In this document: positions 34,150 through 43,069 of the stretch, piece after piece
How positions within the stretch are numbered: the stretch's first letter is position 1
Layout: the number at the start of each line of letters is the position of its first letter
From: Sphingomonas naphthae
GTDB taxonomy: Bacteria; Pseudomonadota; Alphaproteobacteria; Sphingomonadales; Sphingomonadaceae
NCBI RefSeq assembly: GCF_028607085.1
Contig: NZ_CP117411.1
Location: 930,001-994,000 of the forward strand
Length of the DNA: 64,000 nucleotides
Direction: 5' to 3'
Program-made: the position numbers and the translations under genes
Notes under the pieces: generated by a model
The model's input: the letters and a program-made list of their open reading frames with translations, nothing else
What the model was told of the DNA's origin: nothing
Database searches by the model: none

Positions 34150-35708
34150 GGCGCGATGACGCCAGTGACGAGCGCAAAACGCTGCCCGGAGGCTGGCGCG
34201 GCGACCGGGATCACGCCTTGCGCGCGCAGCGTGTTCGCGATGGCGAGTGCGCGGCGCTGCGAGAGGTTCGGGCTTTTGGGAACGGGACCGACGGGCAGGC
34301 CGGGAACGCCGAGCGCGGCCATGTTCCAGCGCCGCGCGGCCCAGATCGATGTCGCCAGCGCGCCGCGTGCCGCATCGTCCAGCGTGTCGACGCTGTCGGC
34401 GAACTCGATCTCGGGCAGCGGTCCCTGCGGCGGGACGATCGCTACCGACCAGCCGTCGGTTTCCGCCGCCGCGCGAGCTTCCAGCGCGCGGTATGTCGCG
34501 ACCGTCGCGCCGGGCAGTGGCGCGGCGGCGGCGGTCGCGCGGCGGTGATCGCGGTCAATCGTCACGTCATCCGCCGGGATGCCGGTGACGAGCGCGATCA
34601 TCCGGGCGAGCGCGGTCATGCGCTGCGCTTCCGGGTTGGGCGTGTCGGCCGCCTGACGCAGTTCCTCGCGCTGTGCCTCCAAGGCATCGGCGCCGGCCTC
34701 CAGGACGATCTGGTCGAGGTCGAGGCGGATCGGGCGGCCGAGCGTCTCCTCAAGCGCCGATTGCACCGCCGGCGTCTTCTTCACGGCTGATCGCGGCGTG
34801 ATGACGACCGCGCGGACGACCAGGGGCTCGGCGGAGAAAATGAGATCGAGCTGGGTCACGCGGGCTTCGTCGCCGAACGTGCCGGTCAGCAGCGAGCGCG
34901 TCTGCGATACCGCCAGCGCCTCGCGCCCGATCCGATTGAGCGAAATGCCGAGCGGGATCGCCATCGCGACGAAGACCAGCGCGAGCACGATCGTCTGCGT
35001 CCAGCTCTGCCGTCGCGACAGATGATGCCCGAAGCCATAATAGCGCGCCATCGCGGTGGCCGACAGCGCGATCGTGATGAAATTGGTCGCGAACAGCGCG
35101 AAGGCGCCGCCGGCGACCGGCATGTTGCGCGTGGCGAGGCCATAGCCGACCACCGCAAGCGGCGGCATCAGCGCGGTGGCGATGGCGACGCCCACGATGG
35201 TCTCGCCGCGCCCGCGGATGATCGCGAAGGTGCCGGCCAGCGCCGCGAATAGAGCGACCGCGAGATCGAACAGATTGGGCCGCGTCCGTGCGACGATCTC
35301 CGACGTCGGGGCTTGCAGTGGCGAGACCGTGACGATCAGCGCGGTGAACGCCACCGCCGCGACCGCGCCGATCGCCAGCGCCTTCAGCGACCGGCGCAGT
35401 TCGGCGAAATCGAACAGCGCCAGACTGAATCCGAAGCCGAGGATCGGGCTCATCAAGGGCGAGATCAGCATCGCGCCGATCACCACCGCTGGGGACGACA
35501 GCAACAGTCCGAGCACGGCGATGCCCGCCGACATCATCGTCATGAAGGCATAGCGCGGCGACCAGCCGCTATCCTCGACGATCCGTGCGATGACCGCTTC
35601 GTGATCGACCCGTCCGACGACCGCGCGCCGCCACCAGCGGTACAGCGCCATCCGGGCCAGTTTTTCGTTCAGGTCCGGACCTGCGTGCTCGGTGGTCTCA
35701 GCGGTCAT
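34146..35708 (-). CDS. DUF389 (TIGR00341-type) membrane protein
   Basis: The 520-residue product has a membrane core of about six helices typical of DUF389: SSPAVVIGAMLISPLMSPILGFG near residue 71, the GRGETIVGVAIATALMPPLAVVG stretch near 166, and FATNFITIALSATAM. A long soluble C-terminal half of about 250 residues follows, with a C-terminal segment LSQRRALAIANTLRAQGV that resembles an OmpA-like helix. The function is unknown. It overlaps the permease upstream and the antiporter downstream by 4 bases each. Confidence 0.85.
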   Translation of the reverse strand: MTAETTEHAGPDLNEKLARMALYRWWRRAVVGRVDHEAVIARIVEDSGWSPRYAFMTMMSAGIAVLGLLLSSPAVVIGAMLISPLMSPILGFGFSLALFDFAELRRSLKALAIGAVAAVAFTALIVTVSPLQAPTSEIVARTRPNLFDLAVALFAALAGTFAIIRGRGETIVGVAIATALMPPLAVVGYGLATRNMPVAGGAFALFATNFITIALSATAMARYYGFGHHLSRRQSWTQTIVLALVFVAMAIPLGISLNRIGREALAVSQTRSLLTGTFGDEARVTQLDLIFSAEPLVVRAVVITPRSAVKKTPAVQSALEETLGRPIRLDLDQIVLEAGADALEAQREELRQAADTPNPEAQRMTALARMIALVTGIPADDVTIDRDHRRATAAAAPLPGATVATYRALEARAAAETDGWSVAIVPPQGPLPEIEFADSVDTLDDAARGALATSIWAARRWNMAALGVPGLPVGPVPKSPNLSQRRALAIANTLRAQGVIPVAAPASGQRFALVTGVIAP

Positions 35709-36811
35709 GCGTGTTGCTCATGCGTCATCGGGGCTTTGCGGGATAGCGTGTAAAGCCACAGCGCCACGCCGATCGCGATCAGGTTGAGGTAGAAGGTGTA
35801 GTTCAGGCTGAAATCGGTCACGCGCTCGCGGATCGACACGGCGCGGTCGGGCACGAGGTGCAGCCAGGTGAAGGCGCCCTCCATGACGAGCGCGGCGATC
35901 GCCATCGTCACGAAGAACACGCCGCCCATATAGGCCGCCATGCGCCATCCGAAATAGCGGCGATAGGCGTCCAGCAGCGGCAGCACGATCAGGTCGGCAT
36001 AGAGAAACGCGAGCACGCCGCCGAAGCTCGCGCCGCCCGCCCATAGGACCGCCGCCAGCGGCACGTTGCCGATCGAGCAGACGAAGGTCAGCATGGCGAC
36101 GATGGGACCGATGACCGCGTTGGCCGGCGCCTGGATCGCCAGCGGCGCGTCGGTGAAGAACAGCGCGCGCCAAACGCTGTCGGGCACGAACGCCGAAATG
36201 ATCCCGCCAATCAGGAAACCGGCGAGCAGGTCCTTCCATAGCATCCGCCATTCCATCGTGAAATTCCGCGCGACGGCGACGCGCGTGCCGGGGGCGGTCA
36301 GGCGCTGGCGCCAGGTTTCACCCTTGCCGGTGGCGCCTTCGTGCTGGTGGCCGGCGCCGGTCTCTTCGTGATGTCGGGCTTCGTCGACCAGCGATTTGGG
36401 TAGCGTGAGCTTCACCAGCATACTCATCACCGCGATCAGGACGAGCCCGCCGATCCATTCCGCGACCATGAACTGCCACCCGAGCAACAGATACAGGATG
36501 ATCCCGAGTTCGATGACGAGATTGGTCGAGGCGAAGAGGAAGGCGAGGCTCGCGACCAGTGCCGCGCCCTTCTTGAACATCGTCCGCATGATCGCGGCGG
36601 ATGCGTAGGAGCAACTTGAACTGGCCGCGCCCGCGACGGTGGCCAATGCGATCTGGCGGATACCGCCGCGTCCCAGCGCACGCTGCATCTGCTCGGCGGG
36701 CACGATCGCCTGTAACAGCGCGGAGATGCCGAAGCCCAGCACCAGGCTCCAGCCGGTCTGCCAAAACATACCGGCCGCCATCAGCAGCGCGTGCTCGATC
36801 TTGTCGATCAT
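35705..36811 (-). CDS. permease (DUF318/SO_0444-type, possible metal or metalloid efflux)
   Basis: The 368-residue product has eight or more membrane helices in two repeats, each with the permease-family pattern: GAASSSCSYASAAIMRTMF near residue 61 and FVCSIGNVPLAAVLW near 260. A His-rich loop (ARHHEETGAGHQHEG) joins the halves, suggesting metal contact. Relatives export copper or arsenical species. ATG 36811 overlaps the stop of the MscS gene. A metal role would fit the nearby bufferin locus, but this is inference. Confidence 0.82.
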   Translation of the reverse strand: MIDKIEHALLMAAGMFWQTGWSLVLGFGISALLQAIVPAEQMQRALGRGGIRQIALATVAGAASSSCSYASAAIMRTMFKKGAALVASLAFLFASTNLVIELGIILYLLLGWQFMVAEWIGGLVLIAVMSMLVKLTLPKSLVDEARHHEETGAGHQHEGATGKGETWRQRLTAPGTRVAVARNFTMEWRMLWKDLLAGFLIGGIISAFVPDSVWRALFFTDAPLAIQAPANAVIGPIVAMLTFVCSIGNVPLAAVLWAGGASFGGVLAFLYADLIVLPLLDAYRRYFGWRMAAYMGGVFFVTMAIAALVMEGAFTWLHLVPDRAVSIRERVTDFSLNYTFYLNLIAIGVALWLYTLSRKAPMTHEQHA

Positions 36812-37770
36812 GCGTCGTCGGATACGCGAGCGGGACGACGTGCGGCTGGCGGGTTGGCGCCCGCAGGCCAGCCCTCGCGCTGCGCCGATCGATCGCCGTC
36901 GGTCGCCTCGCTCTGATCGTGGAACAGCATGACGGTGGTCGGATAGGGCAGATCGATCGCAGCCTCTTTCGCGGCCTTGTACAGAGCGAGAATGACGCGT
37001 GCTTGGGTATGCGCGACATTTGTGCGCTTGGAGTCTGTCCACCAGCGCGCGCGCAGCATCACATAGCTGTCGGCGAGACCCCAGGGCAGCACCTCCGGTG
37101 CGGGGTCGGCCTCGACCCCTTCGACCTTCGCGACCGCCTCCGCGAAGACGCGGCACGCCTCCTCGGGATCGTCGCCATAGCCGATGCCGACGTCGAACTG
37201 GCTACGGCGCGTCGGAAAGGCGGTGTTGACGATGACGGGCGAGGTATAGACGTCGGAGTTGGGGATGATGACACGCCTGCCGTCATAGGTCTTGATGAGC
37301 GTGGCGCGGCTCTGGATGTGTTCGACGGTGCCCTCGAAATCCTTGACGACGATCTGGTCGCCGCGCCGATAGGGCCGGTTGATGAGCAGCAGGATACCGG
37401 CCAGCAGATTCTGCAGGATGTCCTTGAAGGCAAAGCCGATCGCGACCGATCCGATGCCGAGGCTGGAGATGATCGTGGCCGGCTTGACGCTGGGGAAGAC
37501 GATGACCGCCGCGATCATCACCGCCGCCGCCACGATCAGCCCGAACACGAGCGAGGAGATCACCCCGCCCAGATCGACCAGCCCCTTGTGATGGAACCCC
37601 TTGCGCACGCCGCGCGCGATCAACTTGCCCGCGAACCAGGCGATCACGACGAACACGATGCCGCCCAGGATATTGGGCGATTGCAGAAAGAAGTCGTTTG
37701 CCGCGACGTGGAGCTTGGCGACGATCAGGTCGACCGGGTTCTTGACGGGTGGGGGCGTAACGGGCTGCAT
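36808..37770 (-). CDS. MscS-family mechanosensitive ion channel
   Basis: The 320-residue product has three N-terminal membrane helices and the MscS pore/beta domain: SSLGIGSVAIGFAFKDILQN near residue 103, INRPYRRGDQIVV near 129, VEHIQSRATLIKTYDGRRVIIPNSDV near 148, then the alpha-beta C-terminal domain. It lets ions escape under osmotic stress. It is the first gene of the series with 4-base overlaps, 57 bases after the SLC13-like gene. Confidence 0.92.
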   Translation of the reverse strand: MQPVTPPPVKNPVDLIVAKLHVAANDFFLQSPNILGGIVFVVIAWFAGKLIARGVRKGFHHKGLVDLGGVISSLVFGLIVAAAVMIAAVIVFPSVKPATIISSLGIGSVAIGFAFKDILQNLLAGILLLINRPYRRGDQIVVKDFEGTVEHIQSRATLIKTYDGRRVIIPNSDVYTSPVIVNTAFPTRRSQFDVGIGYGDDPEEACRVFAEAVAKVEGVEADPAPEVLPWGLADSYVMLRARWWTDSKRTNVAHTQARVILALYKAAKEAAIDLPYPTTVMLFHDQSEATDGDRSAQREGWPAGANPPAARRPARVSDDA

Positions 37771-37827
37771 CCTCTGCGAACGGGCCGGTGGCGACGTTGT
37801 TCCGGGCCCGTGACGGCTTTCCTTCCT

Positions 37828-39609
37828 TCAGATCAAGGCGTTGATCGCAAAGCAGGTGGCAAGGCCGACGATGACGTTCATCGGAATGCCGATCTTCACG
37901 AAGTCCGAGAAGCGATAATCGGCCGCCGCATAGACCATCGTATTGGTCTGATAGCCGATCGGCGTCGCAAAACTGGCCGATGCGGCGAACATCACCGCGA
38001 TGATCAGCGCGCGCGGATCGTTGCCCGTAGCGTGCGCGAGGCCGATCGCGACCGGCGTCATGATGACGGCGACCGCATTGTTCGTCACCGTCTCGGTCAG
38101 CAGCGATGTCAGGAAATACAGGACGAGGATCAGCATCAGCGGCGACAACGTGCCGAGCCAAGGCGAAATCGTGTCGACGACAAGTCCGACCGTGCCGATC
38201 GCCTCCAGTCCGCTGCCGATCCCGAGCATCGAGAAGATCAGGACGAGGACGCTGCCGTCGATCGAGCGCCAAGCTTCTTCGGGATCGATGCAGCCGGTGA
38301 TCAGCACGACGCCCACACCGATAAGGGCCAGCGCCACGACCGGCAGCACGCCTATCGCGGCCAGCACGATGACGCCCGCCAGCGTCAGGATCGCGATCGG
38401 CGCCCGGCGGCGGCGGAAGCGGCGGACATGGCTGGTGTCCTCGGCGATCAGATTCGTGTTCTCGCGCAGTTCGGCGATGGCGGATTCATCGGCGGCGACG
38501 AGCAGGCTGTCGGCGGCGCGCAGGCGGACGCTGCCGAGATCGGGACCCGGCAGATGGCGGGCGCGCCCGATCCCCAGCACCCGTGCCGGCAGGTTCGACA
38601 AGAAGGGGATATCGCGCAACTGGCGACCAAGGGCGGGATGCGACGGGGCGATCGTCAGGCCGATCAGGCGCACGTCGTCGGCGCGCTCGTCATCGGCCAG
38701 CCGGATCGGCCGCCCGACATTCTGCAACCCGACGACCACGTCATGGCTGCGCGCAAGCCCGTCGAGTTCGTCGGCCGAACTGGACACCACGAGCCGATCT
38801 CCGCGCAGAAGCCGCGTGTCCGGGGATGGATCACGGAGCAACTCGACGCCGCGACGGATCGCGACCAGGCGAACTGCGTCACGCTTCAGGAACGCCAGAT
38901 CCTGGACGATGGCGTCGCGTTTCGAAAGAGCCACGGCCAGCGTCAGTTCGGTCAGATAGGTCAGTCGATGCCGGTCCGCAATGTCGTTGTCCGCGCGCGC
39001 CGGCAGGAGCTTGGGACCCAGAACGAGCATCGTCACGACGCCCGCCGCCATCGCCGCCAGACCGACCCCGGTGATCTCGAAGATTCCGAACGCGCGCTGT
39101 CCGTTCGCCCGCGCGACGCCATCGACCAGCAGATTGGTCGAGGTCCCGATCAGCGTCAGCGTGCCGCCCAGGATCGAGAGATAGGATAACGGGATCAGCA
39201 GACGTGTCGCGGGGATCCCGACCGTCTTGGCCAAGCGGCGCACGAGCGGGATCAGCACGATCACGACGGGGGTATTGTTGATGAAGGCAGGCGCGGTCGC
39301 GGCGCCCGCCAGCATCTCCGCAACGGTACGGCGCGGCGCCATGCCCGCGCGTCTGACGACGGTACTGGCCAGCGCCTCGATCGTGCCGGTGCGAACCAGC
39401 GCGCCCGACAGGATGAAGAAGGCGGCGATCGTGATCGGCGCAGAATTGGCGAAGGCGTCGGTCACGAGCTCGGGCGTCAGCCAGCCAAGCGCGATCATCA
39501 GCGCGGCGCCGAACACCGCGATCGTGACGGGAGGAAAGCGCTCGGTGGCGAAGGCAACGAACAGCGCGAGCACGAACACCAGCCCCAGAACGGACTGATG
39601 GGCGGTCAT
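37828..39609 (-). CDS. SLC13/DASS-type transporter with TrkA-C (RCK_C) domains
   Basis: The 593-residue product has an N-terminal half with membrane helices (NNTPVVIVLIPLVRRLAK near residue 108, LGGTLTLIGTSTNLLVDG near 138), two cytosolic TrkA-C/RCK_C domains in the middle (about residues 200-370, with LLRGDRLVVSSS and RLRAADSLLVAAD) and a C-terminal membrane half with SLLTETVTNNAVAVIMTPVA. The layout is that of the CitT/SLC13 ion-transporter group that moves sulfate, dicarboxylates or other anions. ATG 39609 was chosen as the first Met directly before the first helix. Confidence 0.87.
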   Translation of the reverse strand: MTAHQSVLGLVFVLALFVAFATERFPPVTIAVFGAALMIALGWLTPELVTDAFANSAPITIAAFFILSGALVRTGTIEALASTVVRRAGMAPRRTVAEMLAGAATAPAFINNTPVVIVLIPLVRRLAKTVGIPATRLLIPLSYLSILGGTLTLIGTSTNLLVDGVARANGQRAFGIFEITGVGLAAMAAGVVTMLVLGPKLLPARADNDIADRHRLTYLTELTLAVALSKRDAIVQDLAFLKRDAVRLVAIRRGVELLRDPSPDTRLLRGDRLVVSSSADELDGLARSHDVVVGLQNVGRPIRLADDERADDVRLIGLTIAPSHPALGRQLRDIPFLSNLPARVLGIGRARHLPGPDLGSVRLRAADSLLVAADESAIAELRENTNLIAEDTSHVRRFRRRRAPIAILTLAGVIVLAAIGVLPVVALALIGVGVVLITGCIDPEEAWRSIDGSVLVLIFSMLGIGSGLEAIGTVGLVVDTISPWLGTLSPLMLILVLYFLTSLLTETVTNNAVAVIMTPVAIGLAHATGNDPRALIIAVMFAASASFATPIGYQTNTMVYAAADYRFSDFVKIGIPMNVIVGLATCFAINALI

Positions 39610-39716
39610 GATCGTCGTCAGTTCGTGCAGCAAGTCGCTATCCCGACGGTCATTTTTCGTTTCCGGCAGGACGACCGGTGGCTGTCCAACGCGCCGATCC
39701 GCGCTAAGGCACCACC

Positions 39717-40751
39717 ATGTTTCGCCCGGACCTGCCCCCCGTCGAGCGCTCACCCGTCCTGCGCCAGCGCGGCCGCACACCAATATGGCTGGCGTTGTCG
39801 TGGCGGATCGGCCTGGCGCTGGCGCTGATCGGCGTCGCGCTGGCCGGGCACTGGTTCGACCGGACGGGATTGCGCGACAATGTCGATGGCAGCGTCAGCT
39901 TCGTCGACGTCGTGTATTTCACGATGATCACGGTGACGACGGTCGGTTATGGCGACATCGTCCCCGTCACCGACCGCGCGCGCATGTTCGATACTTTCGT
40001 GGTGACGCCGGTGCGGCTGTTCGTCTGGCTGATCTTTCTTGGGACGGCCTACGACTTCCTGTTGAAACGCGTTTGGGAGAGGTGGCGCATGCGCGTCCTG
40101 CAGAACGATCTTCACGGCCATATCATCGTGGCGGGCCACGGCACGAGCGGCACCGAGGCGGTCGCGGAGTTGATCCGTCGCGGCAACTACCGCGACAAGA
40201 TCGTCGTGATCGACCCGCGTGCCGACGCCCTGGACAAGGCCGAGGGCGAAGGCGTCGTCGTGCTGGCCGGCGATGCCACGCGCAACACCACGCTGGAGGC
40301 GGTGCACGTGGCCCGCGCGAGCGCGATGATCGTTGCGGCGGGGCGCGACGACACCTCGATCCTGATCGTCCTGACGGCGCGACGGCTGGCGGCAACCCTG
40401 CCGATCAGCGTCGTGATCCGGTCGGAGGACAACGAAGCGCTGGCGACGCAGGCCGGTGCCAACACCGTGATCAATCCGGCGAGCTTTGCCGGTCTGTTGC
40501 TCGCCGGATCGACCAGCGGGCCGCATCTGGCCGATTACATGATGGATCTGGCCGGGCTTCACGGCGCGGTGTCGCTCCACGAACGCGCCGTCGCGCCGCA
40601 CGAGATCGGCAAGCCGCTATCGGCGATCACCACCGGCATGGGGTTGCGCGTGTACCGGAACGAGGTGCGTTACGGTTTCTGGCAACCGGAAGTACACGTG
40701 CTGGAAACGGGGGACCGGATCATCGAGGTCGTACCAAGCAGGACGGTTTAA
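39717..40751 (+). CDS. two-helix K+ channel with TrkA-N (RCK) domain
   Basis: The 344-residue product has two membrane helices flanking the selectivity filter TVGYGD (residues 75-80) and a cytosolic RCK/TrkA-N domain starting near residue 113 (HIIVAGHGTSGTEAVAELI) with VVIDPRADAL and GDATRNTTLEAVHVARA. This is the MthK/Kch-like layout. It is divergent from the SLC13-like gene, sharing a 107-bp gap, and its stop at 40751 is the last intact gene of the central segment. Confidence 0.92.
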   Translation: MFRPDLPPVERSPVLRQRGRTPIWLALSWRIGLALALIGVALAGHWFDRTGLRDNVDGSVSFVDVVYFTMITVTTVGYGDIVPVTDRARMFDTFVVTPVRLFVWLIFLGTAYDFLLKRVWERWRMRVLQNDLHGHIIVAGHGTSGTEAVAELIRRGNYRDKIVVIDPRADALDKAEGEGVVVLAGDATRNTTLEAVHVARASAMIVAAGRDDTSILIVLTARRLAATLPISVVIRSEDNEALATQAGANTVINPASFAGLLLAGSTSGPHLADYMMDLAGLHGAVSLHERAVAPHEIGKPLSAITTGMGLRVYRNEVRYGFWQPEVHVLETGDRIIEVVPSRTV

Positions 40752-41068
40752 ATCGCGTCTCCGGTCCGCCATCGGAGCAGATGATAAGTTGGCTGCCAAA
40801 ACGATCCGACACGGAAAACTGAATGAATGCCAGAAACTGAATAGTCTCGGGTGCGTCGCGAATGTCCCAGTTTGGGTCACCTTCTCAGCGGCGGCCATCC
40901 TGGAGGTCGTCAGTCGTCAATCGGCTGTTCCTATCGATCTGTGACGTGGTTGGCCGTGGGCTGAACGTCTCCTTTTGACAGGTGCAGCCGTTCGGAATGC
41001 CGCATGAGTACGATGGTTTTGTCGCAGGCGCCCGTGTTCGGCTCCCCCGGACACGGGCTCCCACAAAT
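40752..41068. other. intergenic stretch with a hairpin, no gene seen
   Basis: No convincing coding frame lies between the K+ channel stop and the recombinase remnant. The clearest structure is a perfect 8-bp inverted repeat GCCCGTGT (41030-41037) / ACACGGGC (41051-41058) with a 13-base loop, just downstream of the remnant's stop on the minus strand. It may be the old terminator of that gene. No T-run follows it. Confidence 0.5.
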
Positions 41069-41155
41069 TCAGATCTCGGTGTTTTCGGCAAGCGCGAGCG
41101 CGTCTTCCACGTCGATCCCAAGATAACGCACCGTGTTCTCGATCTTGCTATTGAC
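41069..41155 (-). pseudogene. tyrosine recombinase/integrase, last 28 codons only
   Basis: The minus strand reads NSKIENTVRYLGIDVEDALA and then LAENTEI before a TGA (41069-41071). This is the typical C-terminus of phage-type integrases (helix after the catalytic Tyr region, TVRYLG). Everything upstream is missing and is replaced at about 41156 by the IS6-type transposase N-terminus. It marks the edge of a former integrative element. Confidence 0.75.
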
Positions 41156-41157
41156 GT

Positions 41158-41298
41158 GATACCGCGCTCGAACAGCAGGTCCTCGACATTCCGCAAGCTC
41201 AGTGGAAAGCGCACGTACATCATCACCACGAGCCGGATCACCTCGGATGACGAGTTGAAATAGCGAAATGGGCTGGGAGGCTTGCGATGGCGAGGCAT
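41158..41298 (-). pseudogene. IS6-family transposase, N-terminal 47 codons
   Basis: From ATG 41298 the frame reads PRHRKPPSPFRYFNSS, then VVMMYVRFPLSLRNVEDLLF and ERGI, the conserved start of IS6-type transposases, and then breaks off into recombinase sequence. It has the same strand and belongs to the same subgroup as the C-terminal fragment at 21622-22079. The two do not overlap in the protein, leaving about 30 codons missing between them. Confidence 0.85.
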
Positions 41299-41564
41299 CT
41301 CGCCGTGCTACCGGCTGGTTCCTAACATCCGGTGCATTTGCTCTGACAGAGTCCTCCGCAGTGACAGACCCTCTCCTGCTCGAACGGTACTATGACGGTG
41401 CCGGGCGGCGATATGAGCAAAGAGAAACAGCCTCCCCAAGAAGGCATTGGACGACAGCAACGCCGCTCCTCCAAGTTGACCGGCGGGTTGATGCAAGGGC
41501 CATGACCCTGTGGGCGGCCGGCTCGTACACCGCCCTAAGAACAAAAACGATATGGGAGAGACGC

Positions 41565-43040
41565 ATGTCCACGCTCACGGCGCGTTTGAGACATTCCTAC
41601 GCGAACCCCGCGACGGATGCCTCGTTCGATCTCACGGCCGCGCTCGAGGAGGTCCTCGGTGGCGTCGGCATGTCGGTGGCGGATGCTGATGGTAGCGTGA
41701 CGCATGCCGGGGCGGATCCGGTCATCCGCAGTCCGTTGCGACTGGGCGGGGCGGCGACCATCGCGCTTCTCGCGAAATCGGTTTCGGCGGCGGCCTTTCA
41801 TCGCTGGCGGGGTGGTGCCGGACAGGACATCGATATCGATCTCCGCAAAGCGCCGCATCGGCTATGCCCCTTCTACGACAACAAATGGGAGCGTATCGGC
41901 CGCTATCCGACTAAGACGACACTAGAAGTCGGTAACGAGATGATGTTCGATTTCTATCGGACGGCCGACGATCGCTGGGTCTTTCCGCAGGCTGGCTATC
42001 CCAATTTGCGCCTTCGCGCCCAGAAGTTGCTCGGGGTGCCGCTGACGCGGAATGCCATCGCTAAGGCGATCGGTGGCTGGAAGGCGGCGGACCTGGAGCA
42101 GGCGGCGCACGAAGCCGGCGTGGTCATGCCGGTGGTGCGCACACTGCCGGAGATGATGGAGGAGCGGCAATATACCGAGGTGCTGGCTGATCTGCCCCTG
42201 ATCGAGGTGACGAAGATCGGCGAGTCCGATCCCGAGCCGCTGCGGCCGGTGGGGGCGCTGCCCTTCTCCGGCTATCGCGCGCTGGGCATGGCGCATGTGA
42301 TCGCGGGGGCGGGGCTCGGCCGGTCGCTGGCGCTGCACGGATGCGATGTCCTTAATCTGTGGCGTCCGGGCGATGGCGAGCATGAGATCACCTATTGCTC
42401 GGCCCACGTCGGCATGCGTTCGGCATGGCTCGATCCGCGCGCCGATCGGTCGCTCGCGATCGAGCTTCTGCGGGGAGCGGACATCTTCTTCCAGAACCGG
42501 CGGCCGGCTTTCCTCCGCGAGATCGGCATGACGCCGGACGAGGTCGCGCGGGAGCGGCCCGGCATCATCTATGTGTCGGTCTCCCTGCATGGCAACGGCG
42601 GGCCATGGGCCGAGCGGCCGGGGTTCGATCAGTCCGCCGGTTCGGTGACGGGCATCATGGCGCTCGAAGGATCGCCGGATCGGCCCGCGCTGCCGCCAGT
42701 CGGCGTCGTCAACGATTTTCTGACACCGTGGCTGGCGCAGGCCGGTGTCGTGTCCGCGCTGCGTCGTCGCGCCGCGGAGGGTGGCTCGTACCATGTCCAT
42801 GTCTCGCTATCGCGGGTCGCGCTGTGGATCCTCGCGCTCGGCATATTCGACAAGGATTGGGCCTATCGGACGGCCGGCATGTCCGAGCCGCATCGCTATC
42901 TGGACCCGGATATCTTCACCGCGGAGACGCCGTTGGGCGATTATCAGGGGGTGACGGATCAGGTGACGATGTCACGCACGCCCGGTGCCTACGATCCGGT
43001 TCTGGTGGCGCAGGGAAGCTCGCGACTGGAATGGCGGTGA
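41565..43040 (+). CDS. family III CoA-transferase (CaiB/BaiF type)
   Basis: The 491-residue product belongs to the CaiB/BaiF family: GYRALGMAHVIAGAGLGRSL near residue 238, DIFFQNRRPAFLREIGM near 308, PGIIYVSVSLHGNGGPWAERPGFDQ near 329. The first 150 residues also look like a partial family III half (AAFHRWRGGAGQDIDIDL), so it may be a two-lobed version. These enzymes move CoA between carboxylic acids and could activate the pathway acid. ATG 41565 has GGGAGAG 4 bases upstream. The first bases upstream hold IS remnants, so its promoter lies between about 41345 and 41550. Confidence 0.87.
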   Translation: MSTLTARLRHSYANPATDASFDLTAALEEVLGGVGMSVADADGSVTHAGADPVIRSPLRLGGAATIALLAKSVSAAAFHRWRGGAGQDIDIDLRKAPHRLCPFYDNKWERIGRYPTKTTLEVGNEMMFDFYRTADDRWVFPQAGYPNLRLRAQKLLGVPLTRNAIAKAIGGWKAADLEQAAHEAGVVMPVVRTLPEMMEERQYTEVLADLPLIEVTKIGESDPEPLRPVGALPFSGYRALGMAHVIAGAGLGRSLALHGCDVLNLWRPGDGEHEITYCSAHVGMRSAWLDPRADRSLAIELLRGADIFFQNRRPAFLREIGMTPDEVARERPGIIYVSVSLHGNGGPWAERPGFDQSAGSVTGIMALEGSPDRPALPPVGVVNDFLTPWLAQAGVVSALRRRAAEGGSYHVHVSLSRVALWILALGIFDKDWAYRTAGMSEPHRYLDPDIFTAETPLGDYQGVTDQVTMSRTPGAYDPVLVAQGSSRLEWR

Positions 43041-43044
43041 GCGG

Positions 43045-43069
43045 CCGCGCCGTCAGATGAACGGCGCGG
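43045..43069. terminator. bidirectional terminator hairpin
   Basis: CCGCGCCGT (43045-43053) and ACGGCGCGG (43061-43069) form a perfect 9-bp stem with a 7-base loop. It lies between and partly within the convergent ends of the CoA-transferase (43040) and the serine hydrolase (43053). Confidence 0.6.

Noticed and set aside
32818-34548. Open frame of 576 codons on the plus strand opposite the antiporter and DUF389 genes
   Set aside because: It spans the junction of two coupled genes on the other strand and encodes a low-complexity Arg/Asp/Gln-rich sequence.
36601-39189. Open frame of 862 codons on the plus strand opposite the MscS and SLC13-like genes
   Set aside because: It is antisense to well-recognised membrane protein genes. 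The translation is rich in Asp, Arg, Gln and His without any domain, as expected from the shadow frame of GC-rich hydrophobic genes.
40885-41298. A 137-codon minus-strand frame as an intact gene
   Set aside because: Only the first 47 codons match an IS6 transposase; the rest runs through recombinase and intergenic DNA in a meaningless frame.
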